Positions 52,177 through 62,334 of a stretch of 64,000 nt of DNA are shown here, piece after piece. Both the position numbers and the translations under genes were made by a program. The DNA comes from Streptomyces griseiscabiei. Its GTDB lineage: Bacteria > Actinomycetota > Actinomycetes > Streptomycetales > Streptomycetaceae. Position 1 is the first letter of the stretch, and each line of letters begins with the position of its first letter. A model generated the notes under the pieces. That model was not told where the DNA came from. It saw only the letters and a program-made list of their open reading frames with translations, and made no database searches. The stretch is taken from assembly GCF_020010925.1 (NCBI RefSeq), contig NZ_JAGJBZ010000001.1, positions 682,001-746,000 on the forward strand, read 5' to 3'.

Positions 52177-52908
52177 TTACGACGGGGTCCTGGCCGCCGC
52201 CAGCAGCCGGGTGACGTCGTCCGAGCAGATCGTGAGGGCCGCGCCGACCGTGGCCAGCGCGTCCCGCTCCGCCGGGGTGTACGGGCCGTCCGCGAGGGCG
52301 ATCCGGGCGCCCTGGAACAGGATGGCCTCGCGGCCGGTCGGGGCGAGGTGGGGGGCCAGCGGGTCCAGGGCCTCGTGCAGCTCTATGGCGAGACCGGGGC
52401 CGCAGGGCTCGCCGTGGACGCGGCCCGTGTCGGCGGCCAGCGCCTCGACCAGGGCGCCGAGTTGGTCCTCGGTGCAGTCGTCGAACCCGGCCGAGCGGAC
52501 GGCGGTCGCGGCCACGGTCAGCGAGGGGCGGGAGCAGGTGCCGCTCGCCGCGAGGACGGCCAGGGCCACCGTGTGGACGGCGTCGCGGAGCATCGCGGCG
52601 AAGCGGGTGGTGGTGGGGTGGTCGAGGACGTCGGTGGCGTAGTGGTGGCGGCAGGCCGCGCACTCCACGACGGGCCCGGTCTCGCCGCGCGGCAGGACGG
52701 GGACGCCGAGGAGGGTGAAGCGGCGACGGCCGGTCAGCCGCTGGTAGTTGCGGTCGCCTCCGCAGCCCGGGCAGAAGAACTCACCGTCACCGACGCCCGT
52801 CCACGCGATCCGGGTACCCAGCACTCTCGACAGTCCGGTGACTCTGCTGGTGCTCCCGACGCGGGCGAGCGCGGCGGCATCGCCGATCGGGTCCCGTCCT
52901 GGCAGCAC
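52177..52908 (-). CDS. Zinc-ribbon plus TerB-like domain protein
   Basis: Encodes 243 aa. An N-terminal zinc ribbon (FFCPGCGGDRNYQRL and VECAACRHHYAT, two CxxC) is followed by an all-helical TerB/DjlA-N-like domain (residues ~105-240, with HTVALAVLAASGTCSRPSLT and IALADGPYTPAERDALATVG). It resembles streptomycete TerB-family proteins linked to stress or tellurite, but a direct function is not shown. Single gene, 176 bp upstream of MMPL. Confidence 0.78.
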   Translation of the reverse strand: MLPGRDPIGDAAALARVGSTSRVTGLSRVLGTRIAWTGVGDGEFFCPGCGGDRNYQRLTGRRRFTLLGVPVLPRGETGPVVECAACRHHYATDVLDHPTTTRFAAMLRDAVHTVALAVLAASGTCSRPSLTVAATAVRSAGFDDCTEDQLGALVEALAADTGRVHGEPCGPGLAIELHEALDPLAPHLAPTGREAILFQGARIALADGPYTPAERDALATVGAALTICSDDVTRLLAAARTPS

Positions 52909-53083
52909 GTCGCACCTCCGTCACTCCCCCACACACGGCCCCTGGGCGCGGGAGGTGCCCTCTCGGCATCATCGCCGCGCTTGCGTGATGTTAGCCACAT
53001 CGGTGAGGCGCAGTCAGTACCCCGGACGAGGCCTACCCCTGACGATCACCGGGTTTGGCCGGTAAACGACGGACGGACGACGG

Positions 53084-53114
53084 ACCCCGTCCACCGGAAT
53101 CCGGTGGACGGGGT
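53084..53114. terminator. Terminator between leuA and the TerB-like gene
   Basis: A perfect 14-bp stem (ACCCCGTCCACCGG and complement) with loop AAT, followed on plus by TTTT. It lies 24 bp beyond the leuA stop and can serve as a bidirectional element. Confidence 0.75.
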
Positions 53115-53137
53115 TTTCAAACCGCCGGTCAGGCTGG

Positions 53138-55066
<1,929 letters not shown>

Positions 55067-55122
55067 CTATTCGGACAAAAGGTGCGCAAGGCCACACCGG
55101 GTACGACAGCGCACCCCTGCTG

Positions 55123-55142
55123 GGGGCGCGGGGAACCGCGCG
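55123..55142 (-). repeat. Dispersed GC-rich repeat, divergent copy
   Basis: GGGGCGCGGGGAACCGCGCG, one base different from the core of the family in reverse orientation. It lies in the 279-bp leuA-leader/M4-protease gap, which otherwise holds only promoter sequence. Confidence 0.55.
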
Positions 55143-55277
55143 AGAAGCCCGACGAACGGGCGGCCCGCACGCAAACCACAACCCTCAGTAACGCCACGGC
55201 GGCGAAACGCAACCCATACGGCCACATTTCACCAATCATGGTTGCCCCCAGTGACAAGCACCCAACGGAGTGCAACC

Positions 55278-56357
55278 GTGTCAGCCATGACGACCAACGG
55301 GGGCCACGAGCCCGTCTTCTGCACCGTCGTACCACCGCACGTCCTCGACAAGCTCTCCCAGGCCGAGGACCCGGCCCTCGCGGGCGCCGCGCGCAGGACC
55401 CTGGAGCGCGACGCCTTCGAGCGCACCCACCGCCGGCTGACCACGGTCGTCGGCGCCCCGAGCATCGCCGCGCCCGCCGGCGCCGAGTCCGGCGCACCGC
55501 ACCGCACGATCCACGACGCCCGCCACGGCACGGACCTGCCCGGCCGCAAGGTGCGCGGCGAGGGCGAGGAACCCGGCAAGGACGCCACGGTCAACCGCGC
55601 GTACGCGGGCCTGGGCGCCACCTACGAACTGTTCTGGAAGTCGTTCGCCCGGGACTCGATCGACGGCAACGGGCTGCCGCTGGACGCGACCGTGCACTAC
55701 GACCGCGACTACAACAACGCCTTCTGGAACGGCGAGCAGATGGTGTTCGGCGACGGCGACGGCGAGATCTTCCTCGACTTCACCATCCCGATCGACGTCA
55801 TCGGCCACGAACTGAGCCACGGCGTCACCCAGTACACGGCGAACCTCACGTACTTCGGCCAGCCGGGCGCGCTCAACGAGTCGATGTCGGACGTCTTCGG
55901 CGCCCTCATCAAGCAGTACACGCTCGGCCAGACCGCCGCCGAGGCGGACTGGCTGATCGGCTCCGGCCTGCTGGCCCCCCGGGTCACCGGCGTCGCGCTC
56001 CGCTCGATGAAGGCCCCGGGCACGGCGTACGACGACGACGTCCTCGGCAAGGACCCGCAGCCGGCGACCATGGACGACTTCGTCCGCACGGGCCGCGACA
56101 ACGGCGGCGTGCACATCAACTCCGGTATCCCCAACCACGCGTTCTACCTCGCGGCCACGGCGCTGGGCGGCCACGCCTGGGAGCGGGCCGGACAGATCTG
56201 GTACGACGTCCTCACCGGCGGCGAACTCGGCAAGCAGGCCCTCTTCGTCGACTTCGCCACGCTCACGGTGAAGGCCGCGCGGGCGCGCTACGGCGAGGGC
56301 GACGAACTCACGGCGGTCCTGAAGGCCTGGGAGCAGGTGGGCGTGCGGACGCTGTAG
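55278..56357 (+). CDS. M4 (thermolysin/protealysin-like) metallopeptidase
   Basis: Zinc endopeptidase, 359 aa. GTG 55278 has CGGAG seven bases upstream; ATG 55287 is an alternative. The N-terminal VPPHVLDKLSQ motif matches the short propeptide of protealysin-like proteases. The catalytic HELSH is at ~177-181 (IDVIGHELSHGVTQ), the third ligand Glu is in LNESMSDVFGALIK, and the C-terminal His is in GGVHINSGIPNHAFY. There is no signal peptide, as in protealysin. It is followed after 21 bp by an emfourin-type inhibitor. Confidence 0.93.
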   Translation: MSAMTTNGGHEPVFCTVVPPHVLDKLSQAEDPALAGAARRTLERDAFERTHRRLTTVVGAPSIAAPAGAESGAPHRTIHDARHGTDLPGRKVRGEGEEPGKDATVNRAYAGLGATYELFWKSFARDSIDGNGLPLDATVHYDRDYNNAFWNGEQMVFGDGDGEIFLDFTIPIDVIGHELSHGVTQYTANLTYFGQPGALNESMSDVFGALIKQYTLGQTAAEADWLIGSGLLAPRVTGVALRSMKAPGTAYDDDVLGKDPQPATMDDFVRTGRDNGGVHINSGIPNHAFYLAATALGGHAWERAGQIWYDVLTGGELGKQALFVDFATLTVKAARARYGEGDELTAVLKAWEQVGVRTL

Positions 56358-56378
56358 TTCCGTACTAGACAGGGAGCC

Positions 56379-56645
56379 ATGCGTATTCAAGTACGGCGCA
56401 CGGGCGGTTTCGCGGGCATCGAGCGGCACGCGGTGGTGGACACCACCGGGCGGCCCGATGCCCCCGTCTGGCACGCCCTGGCCGAACGGGCCCTCACCAC
56501 CGGCCGGGGCTCACCGCCGCTCGGCGTGCCGGACGGCTTCTCGTACGAGATCACGGTGGACGGCAGGGTCGTGCACTGCGCGGACCCCGGGCTGTCGGAG
56601 GACCAGCGGGAGCTGATCAGAAAGGTGCTCAAGGAGGGGGCGTGA
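56379..56645 (+). CDS. Emfourin-like inhibitor of the M4 protease
   Basis: Encodes 88 aa. It begins MRIQVRRTGGFAGIERHAVV and contains PDGFSYEITVDGRVVHCADP then GLSEDQRELIRKVL, matching the emfourin (protealysin-associated inhibitor) family as I know it. Its position directly after a protealysin-like M4 gene is the known operon arrangement. It should block the active site of its partner in the cytosol. Confidence 0.85.
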   Translation: MRIQVRRTGGFAGIERHAVVDTTGRPDAPVWHALAERALTTGRGSPPLGVPDGFSYEITVDGRVVHCADPGLSEDQRELIRKVLKEGA

Positions 56646-56694
56646 GCCTCGCGGGCCGTTGACTTCCGTTACCAGTGGTACGGATGATCCGCTC

Positions 56695-58029
56695 ATGGCG
56701 ACGAACGCGACCAACCCGATACCCCAGTTCCCGGCAGGCTTCCTGTGGGGCGTCTCGACCTCCGCGCACCAGATCGAGGGGGCCTCGGGCGAGCGCGAGC
56801 CGTCCGTGTGGGACGCCTTCTCGGCCGGGGCGGGTCACATCAAGGACGGCTCGACGGCGGAGGTGGCCTGCGACCACTTCCACCGCTACCCCGAGGACGT
56901 GGCGCTGCTGCGCGACCTGGGCGTCGGCGCGTACCGCTTCTCGATCTCCTGGCCGAGGGTGAACACCCCCGGCGGCCTGGACTTCTACGACCGCCTGGTG
57001 GACGAGCTGGCGGGCGCGGGCGTACGCCCCGTGCCCACCCTCTTCCACTGGGATCTGCCGTCCTCGCTGGAGGAGGCGGGCGGCTGGCTCGACCGGGACA
57101 CCGCCGAGCGGTTCGCGGAGTACGTCGCCGTCGTGGCCGCCCGGCTCGGTGACCGGGTCACCAAGTGGATCACCATCAACGAGCCCGCCGAGCACACCCT
57201 GCTGGGCCACGCCCTCGGCACCCACGCCCCCGGCAAGCAGCTGATGTTCGACGCGCTTCCCGCCGCCCACCACCAACTGCTGGGCCACGGCCTCGCCGTA
57301 CGGGCCCTGCGCGCGGCCGGAGCCACGGACATCGGCATCGCCAACTCGCACGGGCCGGTCTGGGCGGCGTCGGACGCCCAGGCGGACGTGGAGGCGGCCG
57401 GCTTCTACGACCTGCTCCTGAACCGGCTGTTCGCCGAGCCGGTCCTGCTCGGCGAATACCCGGAGGGCATCGGCGAGTTGATGCCGGGTACGGACATCGA
57501 ATCCGACCTGAAGACCATCTCCGAGCCGATCGACTGGTACGGCGTCAACTACTACGCCCCGACCCGCGTCGGCGCGCCCGAGGGCGAGGACATCGAGTTC
57601 GGCGGCGTCTCCATCCCCGCCGAACTCCCCTTCACCGTCAAGCAGATCGAGAACGTCCCCACCACCGACTTCGGCTGGCCGGTCGTCCCCGAGGGCCTCA
57701 CCGAACTCCTCACCACCTTCCACACCCGCTACGGCGACCGTCTGCCCCCCGTCGTCATCACCGAGAACGGCTGCTCCTACGAAGGCATCGACGACCAGGA
57801 CCGCATCGCCTACCTCGACGGCCACGTCCGCGCGCTGCACCGCGCGTCGGAGGCGGGTGTGGATGTGCGGGGCTACTTCGTGTGGTCCCTCCTCGACAAC
57901 TTCGAGTGGGCGGAGGGCTTCGCCCGCCGCTTCGGCCTGGTCCACGTGGACTTCGAGACGCTGACACGAACCCCGAAGTCGTCGTACGCCTGGTACCGGG
58001 AGGTGCTGAGGGCGCAGAACGAGGGGTGA
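56695..58029 (+). CDS. GH1 beta-glucosidase
   Basis: Encodes 444 aa, typical length. FPAGFLWGVSTSAHQIEGAS is the N-terminal GH1 signature. The acid/base Glu lies in KWITINEPAEHTLLG (NEP) and the nucleophile in PPVVITENGCSYEG (TENG). The C-terminal YFVWSLLDNFEWAEGFARRF completes the family. No signal peptide is seen, so it acts in the cytosol on cellobiose-like sugars. ATG 56695 is used; TTGACT (56659-56664) is a possible -35. The start lacks a good Shine-Dalgarno. Confidence 0.95.
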   Translation: MATNATNPIPQFPAGFLWGVSTSAHQIEGASGEREPSVWDAFSAGAGHIKDGSTAEVACDHFHRYPEDVALLRDLGVGAYRFSISWPRVNTPGGLDFYDRLVDELAGAGVRPVPTLFHWDLPSSLEEAGGWLDRDTAERFAEYVAVVAARLGDRVTKWITINEPAEHTLLGHALGTHAPGKQLMFDALPAAHHQLLGHGLAVRALRAAGATDIGIANSHGPVWAASDAQADVEAAGFYDLLLNRLFAEPVLLGEYPEGIGELMPGTDIESDLKTISEPIDWYGVNYYAPTRVGAPEGEDIEFGGVSIPAELPFTVKQIENVPTTDFGWPVVPEGLTELLTTFHTRYGDRLPPVVITENGCSYEGIDDQDRIAYLDGHVRALHRASEAGVDVRGYFVWSLLDNFEWAEGFARRFGLVHVDFETLTRTPKSSYAWYREVLRAQNEG

Positions 58030-58367
58030 CCGGGGGTGCGTTGTCGTCTGCGGGCCGGTGGGGCTTCTCGCGCAGTTCCCCGCGCCCCTTAAGGGCCTAC
58101 GGCCCTTTCGGGCCGAAAAGCAGGGGCGCAGCCCCGCTTTTCAGGGGCGCGGGGAACTGCGCGACCAGCCCCCACCGGACGGACGCCTGGGGGTCGAAGG
58201 GGCGCAGCCCCTGGATGGGGGCACCTCCCGCTCGAGCGCAGCCGAGAGTGGGGGAGGGACGGGCAGGGGCGGCGGGGGCGAAAAAATCACAGCGGGCTCA
58301 CAGGGAACGGTTCCCCTCTTACCGCACTCTTCCCTTCCGACCACCCTCCCCACGGAAGGACCACCCC
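58030..58367. repeat. Inverted pair of dispersed repeats and a second repeat type
   Basis: This 338-bp gap has no gene. Two exact core copies face each other (58069-58089 and 58143-58163) and can pair over 21 bp. Between them is a hairpin, AAAAGCAGGGGC GCA GCCCCGCTTTT (58117-58142). After them the second repeat type occurs (GGGACGGGCAGGGGCGGCGG, about 58257-58276). The element may form a large cruciform or terminator before the PAD gene. Confidence 0.75.
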
Positions 58368-60329
58368 GTGCCCCCGCGTCCAGCCAGACCCACCCACCGA
58401 GCCATAGCCGTACTCGCCGTATCGGGCACCCTCCTCGTCACCCCCTCCCTCGCCGCCCCCACCGCGTTCGCCGCCGGAGCACCGGCGACCGACCTCCGCG
58501 TGGACACGAACCGCGACGGCAAGGTGGACGTCACCGGCACCACGGACACCGCCGGCGAGAACGGCTGGACCCTCGCCCGGGGCGCCCTGATGCTCCCCAA
58601 CATCGACGACGACACCCGTCGTTGCCCGACGAAGGGCGCGAACGGCAAGCCCCTCACCGACGCCAAGCTGGCCGCCTGCAACGACGCCTCCGACACCAAG
58701 GTGAACGGCACCGCGGACGCCGCCGACCTGGCCCGCGTACGGTCCGTGCCGCGGAGCGTGCCGGCCGGCGCGCAGGGCACCGTGAAGGTCACCGCGGGCG
58801 CCCAGCAGGTCCGGGTGTTCGTCAAGCGGGGCACGAAGTGGGAGCCGGTCACGGCGAAGACCCGGCTGTCGCGGGCCGAGTTGAAGGCCGGCGTGGAGTT
58901 CGGCGTCGAGGCGAAGGACGTCATCCGGGACACCGCGAAGTGGGACGGCACGGCCCGGGTCCGGCTGACGGTGAAGTCGTCCAAGGGCACCACCGCCGAC
59001 TCGGTCACCCTGCGCGTCGCCCCGCTCCTCACCCACCACCATCTGCAGAACGCCCAGCAGTTGCTGGTCACCAAGGTCACCGGCGGCAACTACGGCAAGC
59101 TCAACCGCGCCTTCCGCGAGGGCCTGGACAAGGCCGCCAAGAACGCCGGCATCACCCAGCCGACGGTGAACTTCACCAAGTACGGGGACATCTGGGCGCA
59201 GGACTTCGTGGAGCCCGCGTACGTCAGCATGACCGGCGCGAACGGCAAGCGGCAGGCCATGCGGGTGATGCTGCGCTCCGCCCAGCTGGACCGGGAGGCG
59301 GGCCGGGAGCTGTTCGAGAAGATGCGCGGCCCGAACATCGGTGCCGTGCAGGTGACGGGCGCCAAGGACTCGGAGGAGTGGACGCTCAACTCCATGGGCA
59401 ACCTGGAGACCATTCCGCCGTACGCCCACGGCGAGCGTTCGTTCCCCGCGGGCCGGATCATCATGGGCCAGCGCCCGGACGTCGGCTCCAAGCCGGCCAA
59501 GGTGATGCGGACGTTCCTGAAGTCCCAGGGTCTGCAGGACCCGCTGTTCCTGGACACGTCCTGGCTGCATGTGGGCCATGTCGACGAGTTCGTGCAGTTC
59601 CTGCCCGCCGACACCCCGCGCGGCTGGAAGATCGCGATCGCCGACCCCGAGGCGGGGCTGAAGCTGCTGCGTGACGCGAAGGCCGCGGGCCATGGCGCCA
59701 AGCCGATGTTCTCCCTCCCGAACGTCCCCTGGGAGTCCATCTCGGAGGCCCTCGGCTCCAAGAACCTGGTCTCCGACAACAACCTCGCCACGCGCCGCAT
59801 CGAGGCCAACCTCGCCGTGCTCAAGCGTGAGACGGGCGTGACGGACGCCGAGATCGTCCGGGTCCCGGCGCTCTACACCCAGGGCCGGGAGATGGTGGGC
59901 GAGACCGCGTCGGGCAAGGACGCCAAGACGCGTCTCCCCCGGCTGACCCGCCTCGGCGCCGGCACCGAACTCCCGGAGGTGGCAAGGGAGTACGGCCAGC
60001 AGCGCCGCCTCGACGAGCCGGGCGAGGGCCTGGGAACGCCCTCCCCCATGGCACCGGCGCCCGCGCCCTCGGTCATGACCAGCGCCTACGTCCCCGGCGC
60101 GGTCAACGGCGTCGTCCTCAGCCGCACCCACTACCTCGCCCCGCGCCAGTGGGGTCCGGTCATCAACGGCAAGGACATCTTCACCGAGGCCGTGACGGCC
60201 GCGTACAGCGGCGCCGGCATGAAGGTGTCGTACCTGGACGACTGGGAGACGTACCACCTCGGTATGGGCGAGATCCACTGCGGCACCAACACCCTGCGGA
60301 ACACGTCGGCGGCCTGGTGGACCCGCTGA
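58368..60329 (+). CDS. Secreted protein-arginine deiminase (PAD)
   Basis: Converts peptidyl-arginine to citrulline. It has 653 aa from GTG 58368, with GGAAGGA upstream. A signal peptide (RAIAVLAVSGTLLVTPSLAA) is followed by a Ca-binding-like DTNRDGKVDVTG. The C-terminal PAD domain contains WAQDFVEP (Asp279), LHVGHVDEF (His404, Asp406) and GEIHCGTNTLR (Cys638), which correspond to the catalytic Asp/His/Asp/Cys of animal PADs. It should act outside the cell. Target proteins are unknown. Confidence 0.9.
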   Translation: MPPRPARPTHRAIAVLAVSGTLLVTPSLAAPTAFAAGAPATDLRVDTNRDGKVDVTGTTDTAGENGWTLARGALMLPNIDDDTRRCPTKGANGKPLTDAKLAACNDASDTKVNGTADAADLARVRSVPRSVPAGAQGTVKVTAGAQQVRVFVKRGTKWEPVTAKTRLSRAELKAGVEFGVEAKDVIRDTAKWDGTARVRLTVKSSKGTTADSVTLRVAPLLTHHHLQNAQQLLVTKVTGGNYGKLNRAFREGLDKAAKNAGITQPTVNFTKYGDIWAQDFVEPAYVSMTGANGKRQAMRVMLRSAQLDREAGRELFEKMRGPNIGAVQVTGAKDSEEWTLNSMGNLETIPPYAHGERSFPAGRIIMGQRPDVGSKPAKVMRTFLKSQGLQDPLFLDTSWLHVGHVDEFVQFLPADTPRGWKIAIADPEAGLKLLRDAKAAGHGAKPMFSLPNVPWESISEALGSKNLVSDNNLATRRIEANLAVLKRETGVTDAEIVRVPALYTQGREMVGETASGKDAKTRLPRLTRLGAGTELPEVAREYGQQRRLDEPGEGLGTPSPMAPAPAPSVMTSAYVPGAVNGVVLSRTHYLAPRQWGPVINGKDIFTEAVTAAYSGAGMKVSYLDDWETYHLGMGEIHCGTNTLRNTSAAWWTR

Positions 60330-60360
60330 CCCCGGCGCCCACGCACTGACCCGACATGCC

Positions 60361-60403
60361 CGCCGCCGCCCCGGAGAACCGTCCCGGGGCGGCGGCGCCT
60401 TTT
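60361..60403 (+). terminator. Rho-independent terminator of the PAD gene
   Basis: A perfect 14-bp stem (CGCCGCCGCCCCGG and complement), loop of nine bases, then CCTTTT. It lies 31 bp after the PAD stop and also ends the convergent VOC gene. Confidence 0.85.
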
Positions 60404-60407
60404 CCCC

Positions 60408-61118
60408 TCACACAGGCCCGCGGCCCCGCAGGTCCGCCAGCCGTACGAGACTGTCCCCGACCGTCTCCCGCTCCCCGTCATCGAGCGGTACGGCCTCGGC
60501 CCGGTCGAGCGCGGCGGTCGCCGCCTCCTCGTCGCCGAGCCGGACGGCGACATCGGCGCGCAGCACCAGCAGCCGTACCAGCAGCGACGGCGCCGGTTCC
60601 GCCGCCGACCCCAGCGCCCGGTCGACGACCCTGGCCGCGCCCGCCGGATCGTCCTTCGAGTCCGCCAGCAGGGACGCGAGGTGCAGGGCCCGCGCGAAGG
60701 GCTCCTCGGGGGCGGGCCGGTGGCTCTGGTCCTCGCTGATCGGCTGCCCGACCCGGACGCAGTTGCCGCCGGGGTCGGTCAGCAGGAACTGCCGCATGCC
60801 GTACGACATGTCCTTCAGCGGCCCGAGTCGGGGCAGGCCCCGGGTCGGTATCCGCCCGTACGCCGCCCTGAGCCCGGCCCGGAACGCCGCGTACAGGCCG
60901 TCGACGTCGTCCGTGCGCACGTAACACGTACTGAGGGACTGGGCGGGCTCGTACCGCTTCAGCCCGAAGAACTGCAGTTCGATGCCGTCCCGTACGACCA
61001 CGGCGTAGGGATGGGGGCTGCTCTGCCGGAAGGTGACCTCGAAGCCGAGGGCCTCGTAGAAGTCGAGGAGCGGTTGGAGGTGCTGACACGGAAGGATCGG
61101 AATCGTCTTCTCGCCCAT
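60408..61118 (-). CDS. VOC-domain protein with C-terminal TPR-like helices
   Basis: Encodes 236 aa. Residues ~1-125 form a VOC/bleomycin-resistance-like domain (PILPCQHLQPLLDFYEALGF, LSTCYVRTDDVDGLYAAF, FLLTDPGGNCVRVG). Residues ~140-236 form helices of TPR character (FARALHLASLLADSKDDPAG, LLVLRADVAVRLGDEEAATA). The joining of the two is unusual. Single-module VOC proteins of this sort dimerise to bind a ligand or drug. Nearby genes give no clue to the ligand. Confidence 0.8.
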   Translation of the reverse strand: MGEKTIPILPCQHLQPLLDFYEALGFEVTFRQSSPHPYAVVVRDGIELQFFGLKRYEPAQSLSTCYVRTDDVDGLYAAFRAGLRAAYGRIPTRGLPRLGPLKDMSYGMRQFLLTDPGGNCVRVGQPISEDQSHRPAPEEPFARALHLASLLADSKDDPAGAARVVDRALGSAAEPAPSLLVRLLVLRADVAVRLGDEEAATAALDRAEAVPLDDGERETVGDSLVRLADLRGRGPV

Positions 61119-61195
61119 ACCGCGACTCTAGTCAAACTTGACCAGATGTCGCGAGCGATTAAGCCCGAGCCGACCGCACGGTGTCGACCGCCCGC

Positions 61196-62149
61196 TCAGA
61201 ACCCCAGCTTCCGCAGCTGGCGGGGATCCCGCTGCCAGTCCTTCGCCACCTTCACATGCAGGTCCAGGAAGACCGGCGTCCCCAGCAGCGCCTCGATCTG
61301 CTTGCGGGACTTGATGCCGACCTCCTTCAGGCGCTTGCCCTTGGGGCCGATGATGATGCCCTTCTGGCTGGGGCGCTCGATGTAGACGAAGGCGTGGATG
61401 TCGAGCAGGGGCCGGTCGGCGGGGCGGTCCTCGCGGGGGAGCATCTCCTCGACGACGACGGCGATGGAGTGCGGGAGTTCGTCGCGGACGCCCTCCAGCG
61501 CCGCCTCACGGATCAGCTCGGCGATCATGACCTGCTCGGGCTCGTCCGTGAGGTCGCCCTCCGGGTAGAGCGCGGGGCCCTCCGGGAGCAGCGGGACGAG
61601 CAGATCGGCCAGCAGGTCCACCTGCTTGTCGGCGACCGCCGAGACGGGCACGATCTCGGCCCACTCGAAGCCCAGCTCCTTGCCGAGCTGGTCGATGGCG
61701 ATCAGCTGCTCGGCGAGCGCCTTGCTGTCCACCAGGTCGGTCTTGGTGACGATCGCGATCTTCGGCGTCTTCTTGATGGACGCCAGTTCCTTCGCGATGA
61801 ACCGGTCGCCCGGGCCGAGCTTCTCGTTCGCCGGCAGACAGAAGCCGATCACGTCGACCTCGGCCCAGGTCGTGCGGACGACGTCGTTGAGCCGCTGGCC
61901 CAGCAGGGTGCGCGGCTTGTGGAGCCCCGGGGTGTCGACCAGGATCAGCTGGGCGTCCGGCCGGTGCACGATGCCCCGTACCGTGTGCCGCGTGGTCTGC
62001 GGCTGGTCCGCCGTGATCGCCACCTTCTGGCCGACCAGAGCGTTCGTGAGGGTGGACTTGCCCGCGTTGGGGCGGCCCACGAAGCAGGCGAAGCCGGCGC
62101 GGTGGGGGGCCTCGGCCGGCTGCTCGGATGACTGGGTACGCACGCTCAT
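61196..62149 (-). CDS. era: GTPase Era
   Basis: Essential GTPase in 30S maturation that binds the 3' end of 16S rRNA. It has 317 aa. G1 GRPNAGKST, G3 DTPGLHKPRT, G4 TKTD and a C-terminal KH domain (QKGIIIGPKGKRLKEVGIKS). ATG 62149 (MSVRTQSSEQ) is used since AGGGAG lies ten bases upstream; ATG 62158 is too close to it. It is divergent from amt, whereas era usually follows ybeY/corC-type genes. Confidence 0.96.
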   Translation of the reverse strand: MSVRTQSSEQPAEAPHRAGFACFVGRPNAGKSTLTNALVGQKVAITADQPQTTRHTVRGIVHRPDAQLILVDTPGLHKPRTLLGQRLNDVVRTTWAEVDVIGFCLPANEKLGPGDRFIAKELASIKKTPKIAIVTKTDLVDSKALAEQLIAIDQLGKELGFEWAEIVPVSAVADKQVDLLADLLVPLLPEGPALYPEGDLTDEPEQVMIAELIREAALEGVRDELPHSIAVVVEEMLPREDRPADRPLLDIHAFVYIERPSQKGIIIGPKGKRLKEVGIKSRKQIEALLGTPVFLDLHVKVAKDWQRDPRQLRKLGF

Positions 62150-62249
62150 GGCGCCCATTCTCCCTGATCGACAGAGCCCCTCCGCACTCAGCACCGAGCA
62201 GACGCCGCGGCCAGCGCCGAGCGTGAGCTTTCCGAAACCCTCACGCAAC

Positions 62250-62287
62250 GAAACGTCACCGAAACACATCCGTACACGTCCGGAAAC
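62250..62287 (+). promoter_or_regulatory. GlnR boxes upstream of amt-glnK
   Basis: GAAAC-n6-GAAAC-n6-GTACA-n6-GAAAC at 62250, 62261, 62272 and 62283, exactly 11-bp spaced. This fits the actinobacterial GlnR consensus of alternating GTnAC/GAAAC half-sites. A further GAAAC lies at 62234. It implies nitrogen-dependent activation. Confidence 0.7.
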
Positions 62288-62334
62288 GCACGCCGATCAC
62301 CCTCTGACGAGCCCCCGCACCGTTGGAGACCACC

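Noticed and set aside
57165..60329. The PAD frame extended upstream to 57165
   Set aside because: The extension overlaps GH1 in another frame and includes repeat DNA; the signal peptide and ribosome site fix the start at 58368.
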